Shown here: positions 22,381 through 35,551 of the stretch, piece after piece | Numbering within the stretch: the stretch's first letter is position 1 | How the letters are laid out: each line of letters opens with the position of its first letter | Assembly (NCBI GenBank): GCA_022497155.1 | Contig: MU385717.1 | Span: 186,001-250,000 of the forward strand | DNA length: 64,000 nt | Origin: Whalleya microplaca | Lineage: Eukaryota > Ascomycota > Sordariomycetes > Xylariales > Xylariaceae | Reading direction: 5' to 3' | Position numbers and translations under genes: made by a program | Notes under the pieces: model-generated | The model's input: the letters and a program-made list of their open reading frames with translations, nothing else | Database searches by the model: none | What the model was told of the DNA's origin: nothing

Positions 22381-23156
22381 TGTATCTTTTTTAGAAAACA
22401 TTTTCTTAAGGAACTTTATGTACCTGCTATTTTATCTTGTCTTAATAAGGATACCAGAAATACCTTTAAGGCATAAAAGCAAGTCAACTTTAATGTTCTC
22501 ACTATACCGCTCACGAGAGTACCCATTGTCTCTAGTGTGTAGTTGGGAAGCACCTAGAATATGCCTAGGTAGGTCTATTAGATACACTGTAAGTCCTCGC
22601 AGCGGTCCAACACGCAATAATGAGGATTGCACTCATGTATAGCCTTTTATTCAGTCACCAATCAGCATGTGGGTAACCGACTGCACCAGAGAGGTGTATC
22701 GCTAAACCAGGCTTTAGCATGATAAAAGGGGTCTCGACATCCTTAATTAGCTCAACTTGCGAATGCCAGACAGAATTACCACTACATATATGTAAAAGGC
22801 TAGATCATGCAAGTTATGTCAAGGGACTTGGGAATTAGAACCTATATCTTACAATATAACTCAACCCTTGCGAAGAGTTCTGATGAAAACAACACTTATT
22901 ATTCACTCGTACACAATGAATAGCTTAGTCCATCACCATAGGTAAACTGTGGGATGCATTGGGAAAGCCGGCAGGACGCCGGTCGGTCTCTGAGGCCGCA
23001 GCTGACTTAATTCAAGTCAAGCTAGAATGACGAAGCTACTCGCCAGAGTCCACTAAGTACAGGGCCATGGAAAGCCTTTTTGTTCCAGATCCGCACGAAT
23101 CAATGCCATCCAGCCAACGCCATGCAATCCTCCCTCATCGTCCATACGTATCGAGT

Positions 23157-23813
23157 TTATCGGACAATGCCGTCGAAGCGCTGCTTGAACCATTTCACCG
23201 TCTCATCACGGTTGATGCGGTGGCTGGCACCGATTCTGCTCTTGCATCGTCGTCGTCGGCTGACACGCTCACCGGGACGGGTCATGCAGCAGTAGAAGTC
23301 CATGCCGTAGATACCGATGGCGGGGTCGTACTTGATGCCGAGATCGATGTGCTCGCTGATGCCGAAACCGAAGTTGCCCGTCTCGCTGAAGTTGCGCTTG
23401 CGCAGCTCGTACTCCTTGACCTTGAGGCCACGCTCGAGAATCTCCTCGGCCTTGGGGCCACGGACGGTGACGTGCACGGCGATCTTTTCGTTACGTCGGA
23501 TACCGAAAGTTCGGACAGTGTAGCGGGCCTTGCCTATAAGGTGGGAAAGCGATCAGTAAAGTTCTGTAGTAGGCCCATTCAGAAGAACCAAAACAACAAT
23601 TCCGACGTACTGTAGACGGGGGTTTGACCGCTCAGCTGCTCCAACACCTTCGCGGCACGCGTCAATCTGTCACCAGATTCACCGACGGAGACGTTGAGGA
23701 CGAGCTTCTGGATGCGGAGCTCCCGCATGGGGTTCTGGGACTTTTCCGACTGCAGAAATGATCAAGGTCAGTAGCGAATTCAAATGTTCGAGATCAGGAA
23801 TCAAACATACCAT
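23157..23813 (-). CDS. RPL11: 60S ribosomal protein uL5 (RPL11)
   Basis: Three exons, 23813-23811 (the ATG alone), 23749-23611 and 23533-23157, encode 172 residues, the normal length. The protein sits at the central protuberance of the large subunit, contacts 5S rRNA and enters pre-60S particles with uL18. Diagnostic stretches are [57 protein letters not shown] and the C-terminal [20 protein letters not shown]. Intron 1 (23750-23810) directly follows the start codon, and intron 2 (23534-23610) splits the serine codon of VYSKARY. An intron immediately after ATG is common in fungal ribosomal-protein genes. Confidence 0.98.
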
Positions 23814-24761
23814 GGTGGCTGTGGGTGGTTAGTAGTGATGGCGATCGAAGACTTGAGGGAGGTGGTTCGCGTGGCTCGAAATTTTGGTGAAAGTTGAGTT
23901 TGGGGCGTAAAGGCACTTCCACAATTTCGCAACAATTGAAGGGTTTTTGCCCTATTGCAAGTTGGTGGCCGTTGTGGCTAGGTAGGATGAGCTGTGGCTG
24001 ATTAAGCGACGATTAAAACCTTGGTGGGGTCCGAGATACCGTATCTAACCTGCCTTATCAGGTCAGGAAACGCATGTACACAAGAAGCTACTTCCACTTA
24101 TACTGCCCAATTCTCGTACTTGCTTCAAAAATATACGATAATAAACTTATTTTCATACACCTAATGATCATAAAACGATTGAATTCAGAATTGTAGCCTA
24201 TATTCAAGTATAGACGGCAATTCAACACTGAAAATTCACGCCTCCATTGCGAAAACATAAGCACGTTGAGCAATTAGATCGGGGTAATGAAGGATGTACC
24301 AAAGGAATGATTACGATCCCATTGGCCTGCAATCAGGAATGGTGAGTAAGCTGATCTGTTAGTAGCACCAGAATACGGTGGAACTTGTAGCCTGTATTCT
24401 ACAACAGATTCGATATTGAGGAAATATAGGTATTTCTATGAAATCCACGAGAAAACTAACATCTCAGAGTATTATATCGAATATTTTTGTTATAATTGAT
24501 GCATGTTCGATTGCAATAATGGGTTCTTCCCCAGCGGGGTTGACACCAGCTGCGGGCAGTTGAGTCGGGGTGATCCTCCCTGTTTCTAATGCTTATCCAA
24601 CAATTGGGTCCGCCAGGCCCGCCAAACAACCCACTACCCCAGTGGAAAAATTCCAACGTTCCGATCCGGAGTACTAGCCCATTCCCACGCCGGCCTGCAA
24701 CTTCGACGAACCTGTCAACATCCTCTTTCGTCCTCAATTGATACTCTGGTGACAGCTCAAG
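23814..24761. promoter_or_regulatory. Divergent promoter region of RPL11 and MPC1
   Basis: About 0.95 kb separates the divergently transcribed RPL11 and MPC1 start codons. It should hold both promoters and 5' leaders. I see no reliable motif beyond CT-rich and A-rich patches near each start. Confidence 0.5.
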
Positions 24762-25553
24762 ATGGCCGCCTTCGCCAAAGCAATCAATGCCAAAATCCGG
24801 TCGAATCCGACCCTCAGCTACTTCTGCTCAACGCGTATGTGAAATCTCCTAATCCTTCCGATGCGCGGACTTGTTCACCCGTTAAATCCGATATCGTCAT
24901 TTGTGGATGGAATCTTGTCGCTGCAAGCCACCTCGTGACATTTCGAGTAGTTGGTGACACAGGATGATTTACAGGCGCTTCTTCTCATGTTGTTTGAAAG
25001 TCTGCCAGGGGGCAATGGCTCATATTGGCCGCTATCGTGACTCGACATGAAGCTTCAGCTTGCACAATGCGCCTCAGCGATTATAGCGAGAATTGGCTGC
25101 TGACATATCTGTATTACAGACTTCTGGGGTCCGGCGTCGAACTTCGGTATTCCGATCGCCGCCGTGATGGATGCGCAGAAGTCCCCTGAGCTGTACGTTA
25201 GCCACTTACCTATCCTCATCGACCGTTCGCCCCTATATGTTCCCCGCTCTCAGCAAGCCACAGAAACTAAATAAACATGTTTGGAATATAGGATATCTGG
25301 CCAAATGACTGCTGCTTTGTGTATCTACTCTGCGACGTTTATGCGGTACGCCATGGCCGTGACGCCGCAAAATTACCTTCTCTTCCTATGTCACTTCATC
25401 AACGAGGGTTCGCAGTTGACGCAAGGATACCGATATCTCCAATGGCATAAATGGGGCGGAAAAGAAAAAGCAGGTGTCCTCGGTGCCGTCGAGGGCGCGA
25501 AGGAGAAGGCTGTTGAAGCCGGCGAGAAGGCCAAGGAGGCTGTCTCGAAATAG
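24762..25553 (+). CDS. MPC1: Mitochondrial pyruvate carrier subunit 1
   Basis: Three exons, 24762-24834, 25120-25192 and 25292-25553, encode 135 residues. Family signature: [31 protein letters not shown], seen here as HFWGP near residue 25 and [20 protein letters not shown] after it, then [25 protein letters not shown]1 forms a heterodimer with an MPC2/MPC3 partner in the inner mitochondrial membrane and imports pyruvate into the matrix. Intron 1 is unusually long for this window (285 nt); both introns interrupt codons and restore the frame exactly. After the transmembrane core comes an Ala/Lys/Glu-rich amphipathic tail ([20 protein letters not shown]) that is an extension relative to the short animal proteins. 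Pyruvate carboxylase lies 4.2 kb downstream on the same strand. Confidence 0.95.
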
Positions 25554-27590
25554 ACTGCTACTTCGTGAACTTGAAAGTGCTGGCATGCCAGTCTCAGTTC
25601 GCTTGTGCAAGAACGACACCAGCAATGGTACGCGATAACTATGAGGATGGGGATTTACATAGAGTCGCCTTGACTTCTTCCGGGAGAGGAGTGATTGGCT
25701 TGGATGGGTCTATGACTGCAACAAGAGTGCAACGACATTGTATTTCTATGGCATAGAAAGGGTCCGAGGTCGTTCCTAAGATAAACCTATATGAATTAGC
25801 ATTGTATTAGTATGCGGCTTATTAATGTTTAAGAACGTGAGTTGAGTCGTACCGGCTACACACAAGAGGAGATGCCGGCGACACTACCTCAGGTTAGGTA
25901 CTTGAAAACTCAAGACACTCACGAAACAGCCAAGGTTATTTAATGAAGGCCAAGACTAAGTCGTAGTTACTGTTTGTTTACTGTTCTTCAGCGGCGCCGA
26001 GCTTCTCTACCCTACTCCTATATTCAAGGTGAGTGTCCAGCGAAGATGATAAAGGCGAAAGGGGGGGCATGAAAAGCCAAGGTATCGGAGCTATCCGACT
26101 CGCGGCTAGATCAAGTAACACCTATATTTATCTACATTTTCAGGAACATTTCCCCGCCAAAAAAGCCCCGTCGAGATGAAGCTGGAGTTGCTTCCTCGCA
26201 CATGGGAAAAGCCAACCTATGCCCAAAGCTCTTTTCCCGTTTTGGAAAGTATAGCAATAAAGACCTCGACTAGGTAGCATTGCGGATACGTCAAAGCGAG
26301 GAGCTTGAGGGACTTAAGCGACGAAACAGAGCCTACCCCCCACGCATGAACGAAACGATGACCTGGATTGCCTGGTCCATAAACATGGACACTTGGTCAC
26401 ATGCATTATCCGACGACTTACATGTTTGGTAGATCCTTGGCGGGGTTTACTACATGTGCATACACACCTACACAAGAGTGTATGCCCAGGTATTCTTGAC
26501 GTAACCCGACAACCCCTTTAGAGCTAAGCGGTAAAGCTGATGAAGAAACAATAATGTTCCACGGTTTAAACCTCGACACCATTTCATGAGGACGATGTGT
26601 TAAGTCGCGCAGTAGGGGTCATCTATACGCGTCACACTGGAACGCTACGCTCACCGATCCGTCGTACCGGGTGTACTTGCCTGTTGCAAGAGGTTCATAC
26701 CTACATGTAATCGTTTAAAGTGAGGAGGAGAGATGAAGCGAGGGAGGAAAGGATCTCAACAAAAATCGATGGAGGTCGGATGAAACGTCATGACCAGCCA
26801 TGCCGATGCATAACACGCAGCAACACGCTGCCGGTGCCTAGTATTGCCTCAACTAGTTGTATATAGATCCTAGATAGATCCCTTTTTTCAGCCTTATAAA
26901 CTAATGATACCAGGTATTTGGTAGTGGGAACTCGAAACACATTCTAAAAATGGGGAATTTCTCAGCAAGTCCAAACAAAAAATAATTAGTAACATAGCAT
27001 GACTTCTTCATCTCCATTGCTGTCTCAAGGGGAGAGAGAAGATGTGGACTTTTGCGTGAGAAGTACGTGTAGGTGAGTGAGGTACAGAGTGTCGCAGCCA
27101 TATAGTCAAGACGGCCTGATGCATACAATCACTGGCTTGGCGACAGGCACAGACAAGCCTTCGGTGTTGCTGACGGATGATCGAACTATTGGCTTCCTAC
27201 TTCGTAGTTCCACCCAGTGACAGTTGAGGGAAGGGAGACTGGGGAGAGTAGTTTAATGGCGCACTCTAGTTATGGTGGCAGAAAGAAGTACTACATCGCC
27301 AAGTATAAGCACGGGTTGTAATAAGCCCATGCATAGTACAGACTATATTGCATGGCATGTCGGGGAAGAGCCGAGGCGGTGGGATATGAACTCTATGTCC
27401 CCCTTTACCATGATAGCCATAATCGACGATTTCGCGTTATATCGCACTCGAAACTAGAACGAAACAAACTTGTAAGGGTGTGTGGTCTTAAAATACTATC
27501 AATGCCGAGGCGATATGGCCAAGGAAACCAGTGCCAAGATATGAGAAGTGCGCATCCGTTCCATTTAATTGCGTGGCGGTGTTATAATGT

Positions 27591-27615
27591 GCGTATATTG
27601 CGTATATTGCGTATA
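27591..27615. repeat. GCGTATATT x ~2.8 tandem repeat
   Basis: Three consecutive near-perfect copies of the 9-bp unit GCGTATATT in intergenic DNA, with no known function. Confidence 0.8.
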
Positions 27616-28764
27616 TATGTACAACATCAAAACATAACTGCATCTACGCCTAGTTATACGGGCGGTTTTTTTGAGACACTGGTCCCCCGTCACCAGCTAT
27701 GCAGTTGGGTATTTGTTCCCGCCAGAAGTTGTGCCAAAAACATAGTCTTGGCGTGTACATACTACTATCGGAATAATTTAGTAGATCGATCACCCAGGCA
27801 GATAGATAGATGAAGCTAAGCTGGCAGGCTTGAGAGAATATGCCAATCCTGTGCCCAGCGCTTACTATACGCCCATATAATGCATTTGTATCATATATAG
27901 GTAGATATAGTACGGTGGTCACTGGAACTTAGCTAAACTTCATCTCTATAACCTATTATAGTAAGCGCGGGTAGTTTCAAAATATGACTCGGGTCGCCGA
28001 AGAACTATGATGGCAACTAACAGCAGCCATGAAATAGGTAGAAGGTCACCTTTCCAAAGCGGTTCTCGCCATTGGCCAGTCTAAAGAGATACGCAGGTGG
28101 GAGATCTTACCGAAGCTGCCTAGTGTCTCAAGCGTGCATCAAGCTACAATTAGAACTAATAATACATACAAAGTACCTAGGTTACAAGTTGTGAAAGCTC
28201 GGGCTTCATAGGTTAAGGTTGTGACAATATTTCGCTGTATTATGTGGTGTATCATGTATGTATAGCAACTCTCCATTGCAGCGAGAGCCGCGGGAACAAC
28301 TTCTGAATTGACATGGATTATACTGGAACATGCAGCGGCGCTAGGCCGGATTGATAGCTTAGAGCTCGTGCTTGTGGTGTATTTTTCTGCAGACTGACGG
28401 CGATGCCACCTCTACCCCGCCAAACCCCACCAACCCTGCCCTCAAGCTCTTCAAGCAGTATGACTCTAGACATCGAAACAACTTCCGCCGGTTCGGCCAT
28501 CCAGCCATCATGACCGAATGAATACATGTGGTTCTGCTGCCTCAGATTGGCCTAGGCCCACTAACCAGAGCTCCCAAACCGCCTTAGCTTTCCACCTCCC
28601 TGCGCTACTTATGTATTAGCTGTGAAAGTCGGTAGGCTGGTAGGTCGGTCTCTGCCGCAACAAAGCGCTCTACATACGTATACCATGTATGCACAAGTTG
28701 TGATACAAGACAAACCACCTCGGCACCTCACCATGCCCCCCTTGATATGTACATGATTAAACTA

Positions 28765-28774
28765 TACCTAGGTA
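28765..28774. repeat. Palindrome TACCTAGGTA (copy 1 of 4)
   Basis: Perfect 10-bp palindrome in the spacer upstream of pyruvate carboxylase. Further copies are at 29171-29180, 48821-48830 and 49380-49389. A near match, AACCTAGGTAG, is near 34637. Confidence 0.6.
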
Positions 28775-29758
28775 CTAAGGTATACAGTAGACCTGCAAGT
28801 ACTTACCCCATTCGGCCAACCTAGCTCGGTTGGAAAGAACGCGAGAGGAGCTATGTCTACCAGCATTATCTCACCAATTATTGGCGCTCTACTATCCTCG
28901 TTTGGAAATTCAGGGATGAAGAGCAGTAACGGACGAGTTTGAAATCAGGACGCAACTATCTCTCTCGTTTGCTTTGTACCGACACTTAACAGGGATGATA
29001 CAAGTTGATCCTTCTTTGAGATAGAGAGAAGGCGAAAAAAAAAATACCCAATAATCCCCTCAAGAGTTCCATCTACTTGTAGCTAGTCCCTACCCTATTT
29101 ACATTGTATGTGGGTAGACTATTCCGCCTGCCCGTTGACTCCATGTAAGCCTCTCCGATGTCTCGAACACTACCTAGGTAGACGATGATTAAAGCCCTAT
29201 CGCGCCCATCCATCTTTACATCAACCTCTTTTCCCGCCCACTAGGTTAGTCGACACGAGATCGGACGCTACCTACGTACATCAATCTACCACACATCACA
29301 CATCACAGCTAACTTTATTCCTAGCCGCCAAGTGGGAACCACCTTCAAGAACCCTCTTCGCCCCCGAATCATAGCTTTCCAATTTCTATCTCTTCATCCT
29401 TCTGCTCTGCCTGTGACCTTCTTGTGCCCTCTTTGACGACTTTGAACCTGGGTTTCGTTGGTCGTGCGGTGTTACCACACCCCACATTCCTCAAAGCCAA
29501 CATAAGTTAGAGCTGCTCTACCTAGTACCACTTCACAAACATACGTCCGTGTCAGCAGTGTAGGCTGAAGGAAGCAGAGATAGCAGGGGTTCAACATTCC
29601 TATCTGCTCTCGAGGTCCGACCCCGCCAACAAACTGTGTGCTACGGAATACAAACGTTGAGCTCGATAACCTTTCCGCCCCGCTACGTCACACCGACGAC
29701 CTTTCCCGCGACTTTGAATTGTTTCTCTGCTACCTAAGACCGTTATCTATTTGACAAG

Positions 29759-32700
29759 ATGTCGGGCGACATGGATACGCAAGACATTCAGGACCTGGAG
29801 GCTGCCCAGGCGGCGGCCTCTAGCGACAGCGATGTCTTCGAAGAGGGCACCGCACCCAAGGAAGCAAAGACAGCGCACCACATCCGCGCGAACAGCTCTA
29901 TCATGCATCTGAAGAAGCTGCTAGGTAAGCCCTTCCTGTGGATCTTAGCTTATATACTCTATATTGAGCTATGAATGTGGTAATTGTTTGCTAACTATTT
30001 CGTCCCGTGTGTAGTGGCTAATAGAGGTGAAATCCGTAAGTAGCTCCGAATCCTGTACGACTAGAAATCTCGAGAGCCTTCTACTAACTATTCTGCAGCT
30101 ATTCGGGTATGGTTCTCCCCTCAATTTGGGACATACGTCCACAAATCCTGCGAAATATTTAGGGCTAATCATCATGTGTAATAGATTTTCAGAACGGTAT
30201 GTTAATCACTCAAGCCAGCTATTGTTGAGCTGTACTGTGCAGAACTAGCGAACGAGCTAACTTGGCGCCCAGGCTCATGAACTGTCGCTACACACAGTTG
30301 CAGTTTTCAGGTGGGCAAAAATCGCAACTATATTGCAGACCTAGATATGAGGCTAATTTTAGCAGTTATGAGGACCGTCTTAGCATGCACCGGCAGAGTA
30401 CGCAGATCTTCACCTAAAGACGAGCAATTATCCAGTTGCTAACCTGGCTACAGAGGCCGACGAGGCTTACGTCATTGGCAAAAGAGGCCAGTATACACCG
30501 GTTGGTGCTTACCTTGCTGGCGACGAGATAATCAAGATTGCTGTGGAACATGGCGCTCAGATGATCCATCCTGGTAATACTCTTGTTCAACATGCGGAGC
30601 TTGGCAACGATTTCTAACTCAATACGATAGGCTACGGTTTCTTATCAGAGAATGCCGACTTTGCGCGGAATGTCGAGAAGGCTGGTCTTATCGTGAGTAA
30701 ACGCTTTGCAGGTCTACTTCTGTAACGCCGGCTGACATCTCGGCTTGTACAGTTCGTCGGTCCCTCCCCCCACGTCATCGACTCCCTTGGTGACAAGGTC
30801 TCTGCCCGAAAGCTTGCGATTGCTGCGAACGTTCCCGTCGTGCCTGGAACCGAGGGTGCTGTCGCTGCATTCGAAGATGTTAAGAAGTTCACCGACGAAT
30901 ATGGATTCCCTATCATCATCAAGGCCGCCTACGGTGGTGGTGGCCGGGGTATGAGAGTGGTGCGGGACCAGGCAAGCCTCAAAGAATCTTTCGAAAGAGC
31001 TACTTCGGAGGCCAAGACTGCTTTCGGGAATGGCACAGTCTTCGTCGAGCGATTCTTGGATAAGCCGAAGCACATCGAGGTACAGCTTCTGGGAGACAAC
31101 CACGGCAATATCGTCCACCTGTACGAGCGTGACTGTTCGGTCCAACGGAGACACCAAAAGGTGGTAGAAATCGCACCAGCCAAGGATCTTCCGGCAGATA
31201 CCCGGGATGCCATTCTGGCCGATGCAGTCAAGTTGGCCAAATCCGTAAACTACCGAAATGCTGGTACCGCCGAGTTCTTAGTGGATCAACAGAACCGGTA
31301 CTATTTCATTGAAATCAATCCGCGTATCCAGGTCGAGCATACCATTACCGAGGAAATCACCGGTATTGACATTGTGGCGGCTCAGATTCAAATTGCCGCG
31401 GGCGCGTCGCTACCACAACTCGGGTTGACTCAGGACAGGATCTCGACCCGTGGGTATGCGATCCAATGCCGAATTACGACCGAAGACCCTGCTAAGAATT
31501 TCCAACCCGACACCGGCAAGATCGAGGTATACAGATCCGCCGGTGGTAATGGAGTACGACTTGATGGTGGCAATGGATTTGCTGGTGCGGTTATCACGCC
31601 ATACTACGATTCTATGTTGGTCAAGTGCACATGTCATGGCTCAACCTACGAAATCGTACGCCGAAAGATACTCCGCGCTCTCATCGAGTTCCGCATCCGT
31701 GGCGTGAAGACCAATATTCCATTCCTTGCATCTCTTCTGACTCACCCAACTTTTATTGACGGCAATTGCTGGACTACCTTCATCGATGATACCCCTCAAT
31801 TATTCGATCTTATCGGCAGCCAGAACCGTGCCCAGAAATTGCTTGCCTACCTTGGCGACATCGCCGTCAATGGAAGCAGTATCAAGGGCCAGATGGGCGA
31901 GCCCAAGTTGAAGGGTGACATCATTCTTCCGGAGCTTCTAAAACCTGATGGCTCAAAGCTCGATGTCTCGCAGCCCTGTAGGAAGGGATGGAGACAAATC
32001 ATTGTCGAGCAAGGCCCGAAGGCGTTTGCCAAGGCTGTCCGCCAATACAAGGGCTGTCTACTGATGGACACAACCTGGCGTGATGCTCATCAGTCCTTAC
32101 TAGCCACACGAGTACGAACTGTTGATCTTCTGGGAATTGCAAAGGAGACAAGTCATGCTCTGCACAATCTATACAGTCTGGAATGCTGGGGAGGTGCTAC
32201 TTTCGATGTAGCCATGCGCTTCCTCTATGAGGACCCATGGGATCGACTTCGCAAGATGCGAAAGGCCGTTCCAAACATTCCCTTCCAGATGCTTCTCAGA
32301 GGAGCAAATGGCGTAGCTTATGCCTCGCTTCCTGACAATGCCATCGACCATTTCGTTGACCAAGCCAAGAAGAATGGCGTGGATATCTTCCGCGTTTTCG
32401 ACGCCCTGAACGACATCGATCAGCTCGAAGTCGGCATCAAAGCCGTGCAGAAGGCCGGTGGTGTTGCTGAAGGAACCGTCTGCTACAGTGGTGATATGCT
32501 GAACCCCAAGAAGAAGTACAACTTAGAGTACTACATAAACTTAGTCGACAAGTTGGTTGCGTTAGATATCGATGTCCTCGGTATCAAGGATATGGCTGGT
32601 GTCCTCAAGCCACACGCCGCTACTCTTCTGATCGGTGCTATTCGGAAGAAGTATCCTGATCTTCCCATCCACGTCCATACTCACGACTCTGCTGGTACCG

Positions 32701-33972
32701 GTGTGGCCTCCATGGTCGCTTGCGCTCAAGCTGGCGCTGATGCTGTTGATGCCGCCACTGACAGCTTGTCTGGAATGACATCGCAGCCCAGCATCAATGC
32801 CATTCTCGCTTCGCTTGAAGGCAGCGATCTGGACCCTGGCTTGAACCCTGCTCACGTTCGTGCTCTCGACTCTTACTGGTCACAACTTCGCCTACTCTAC
32901 TCACCATTCGAGGCCCATCTCACTGGGCCTGATCCTGAGGTTTATGAGCACGAAATTCCTGGTGGCCAACTGACCAACATGATGTTCCAAGCCGCCCAGC
33001 TTGGTCTCGGCTCTCAATGGGCTGAGACTAAGAAGGCCTACGAACATGCAAATGATCTTCTTGGAGACATTGTCAAGGTCACGCCTACCTCCAAAGTCGT
33101 TGGTGACTTGGCACAATTTATGGTCTCGAATAAGCTTTCGCCTCAGGATGTTATTGACCGTGCTGGCGAGCTTGATTTCCCCGGCTCCGTGCTTGAGTTC
33201 TTCGAGGGTATGATGGGCCAGCCATACGGCGGATTCCCGGAGCCTCTGCGGTCAAAGGCGCTGAGAAACCGCCGCAAATTCGATAAACGACCCGGACTCT
33301 ACCTAGACCCAGTCGACCTAAGGAAATCTCGATCGGAACTTGCGCAGAAATGGGGTCAGGTTACCGAAACTGATCTAGCTTCCCACCTCATGTACCCCAA
33401 GGTATTCGAGGATTACAAGAAGTTTGTGCAGAAGTTCGGCGATCTGTCCGTCTTACCTACCAAATACTTCCTCTCGGCACCCCAGATCGGCGAGGAGTTC
33501 CACGTGGAACTGGAGAAAGGAAAGGTGCTGATCCTGAAGTTGCTCGCTGTCGGTCCGCTGTCCGAGAATACCGGCCAGCGAGAGGTGTTCTACGAAATGA
33601 ACGGCGAGGTCCGTCAAGCCACCGTAGATGACAAGAAGGCTAGCGTCGAGAACGTCAGCCGGCCCAAGGCCGACCCTGGCGACTCTAGCCAGGTGGGCGC
33701 CCCAATGGCTGGTGTTCTAGTCGAGTTGAGGGTCCACGAAGATTCCGAGGTCAAGAAGGGAGATCCCCTCGCTGTTCTTAGCGCCATGAAGATGGTAAGT
33801 TTTTTTTCTTCTTCCTTTGCACGATTGTCTCTCCGAGAACGTACCACTAATCCACATACGACAGGAAATGGTCATCTCCGCCCCACACAACGGCAAGGTG
33901 TCCGGTCTCCAGGTCAAGGAAGGCGATTCCGTCGACGGCTCCGACCTGGTGTGCAAGATCACCAAGCCGTAG
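29759..33972 (+). CDS. PYC: Pyruvate carboxylase
   Basis: Ten exons: 29759-29924, 30015-30035, 30099-30106, 30185-30196, 30273-30310, 30366-30397, 30454-30573, 30631-30692, 30753-33794, 33865-33972. They encode 1202 residues, close to the usual 1180-1200. The enzyme carboxylates pyruvate to oxaloacetate with ATP and bicarbonate, refilling the TCA cycle; in ascomycetes it is cytosolic, and no targeting peptide is seen. Order of parts: biotin carboxylase from LVANRGEIPIRIFRTAHE (about residue 55) with the ATP-grasp loop GGGGRGMR at 214-221, carboxyltransferase with DTTWRDAHQS near 592 and HVHTHDSAGTG near 795, then a biotinyl domain with AMKM, biotin lysine about 1166, at the exon 9/10 junction. 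The eight small 5' exons, two of only 8 and 12 nt, are each required to restore the conserved protein exactly. Confidence 0.97.
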
Positions 33973-35551
33973 GTAGTAGGTATACGACCACAAAAAAGCG
34001 ATTTCTTTTCCTCAAGCAAACTGGCGTGGCATTGGTGTTCTTTTTTCCAACGGTGGAGCAACTGTGTGTATGGGTCAAGAGAATTCGGACAGGGTGGTGT
34101 GCGTTCCCGGCAAGGATGGAGATAGAATGCTCGAATCATGTCTTTCTCTATATCTTCTTCCCTAAATAGGTTTTGTCACAGGTCCCTACGAATGAATGTT
34201 ATAAGTATTTTTTTATATGATAAATTTCTGGTTTCGTTCCAGCTGTGAGGACATATTCCTGTAAATAATCCCCTGAACCGCCCACACAAATCATAAGGAC
34301 GATCTCGAATGAATACATACTCGATCCCATCGTTTCTATGTTTCTTCTCTGTACAGTCTGCAGATAGGCTAAGATTCAGGACGGCCCATATCCTGTGACT
34401 CATCGTACCTTTCCACCTTTATACTATGTAAATAAACTAGGGTTTTTTCGCGGACTATTAATGGAGCACGTTAATACACGTAAGAGTCACTAAAAAAGGG
34501 GGTTTCAGACATGACTCACAGATGTATCCTTCAACGGACGACCACCGCAAGCACCTACGTAACATCATAGAACAAAATAGCAATACCTCCCTCGTCTTAG
34601 GGGCGATTTTCGAACCATCTGATATTTAAGGTAGCTAACCTAGGTAGGCTCATTTCTACAATGATTATTTATCTAGTTACGTTTAATACATATCTAGCAA
34701 CCCTCAACGATCTTCTGGATTTCCTTGTGGTTGCTAATGTATAAAATCGCATAATTACAATGCTAGCTATTAGTAGTGATAAGGCCAACGTCATAGGCTA
34801 AGTATCAAATAATGAATAGTGGATGTGTCTACTAGACATATAGCAGCGTGGTATAAACAAACTTCTAGTTCCAGTGTTTTCATACCATTACAATTATAAA
34901 GTTTTAATGCCACGCGCATATATATATATATATGCCTACAACTTCCAACCACGCATCGAGATTTCTTTTACAGGGGGATAAGCATCTACGTCCAGCCCCA
35001 AATAGATAGTCTTAAAACCAGCTACAAAATCTTGTTCAGTCGACTGTGTCAAACATCACGGTGTTTTTCACATGCATCTTCGCGGCGTATCAGGAAAATA
35101 ACTCGTTTAATGTACTATCATACAAATACAACAAAGGTGCGATCTCGTAACGACCACCAGATGTCCGAGGTGATTAAGAGATCGGCGGAGTATCATCATC
35201 GTTTTCATTTGCCCCTGTAGAGCAACTGGAGATTTCCCTAGCCGGCACACACACCCAACATCATCTCCTTAACCCTACCACCTAATCTCGGTCCACGGCT
35301 CTTTTCAGATGAAGAAGATACACATATCGCGAACTCCAGGAAACTTTTTTTGTTGTGACGCCCCTCCCCATAACCACTACACACACTTAGTAGAATGAAG
35401 AAACATGGGCCATAGAGTGAAAGGGTGTGATGCGAGGGTTTAGAGCTTTTTTACTGTGTACATGCTCCAAGTGAGGTAGGGTTGGCCCTCCCGTGTTCGG
35501 TATAGAACGTGGAACTGTTGATGGCACCAATATAACGGGGTGTGGCACCAT
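33973..35551. other. 1.6 kb convergent spacer
   Basis: 3' flanks of pyruvate carboxylase and clathrin heavy chain. AT-rich, with a short (AT)n at about 34919-34934. No gene is supported. Confidence 0.55.

Larger units (their letters stand above)
21346..23156. other. 1.8 kb spacer with a SINE-like relic
   Basis: Positions 21346-22180 are presumably the promoter and leader of the disordered-protein gene. Positions 22202-22400 carry a tRNA-like head plus T-rich tail, listed separately. Positions 22640-23156 are the 3' flank of RPL11. No other gene is supported. Confidence 0.5.
25554..29758. other. 4.2 kb gene-free spacer upstream of pyruvate carboxylase
   Basis: No reading frame here is convincing. 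The right 700 bases (about 29040-29758) are pyrimidine-rich and probably contain the promoter and long 5' leader of pyruvate carboxylase. A small 9-bp tandem repeat lies at 27591-27615 and two TACCTAGGTA palindromes at 28765 and 29171. Confidence 0.5.

Noticed and set aside
22202..22642. 146-codon plus-strand and 72-codon minus-strand frames over the SINE-like element
   Set aside because: The minus-strand text SRDLNSGPTGERRTSFP is a common translation artefact of tRNA-derived repeats, not a protein.
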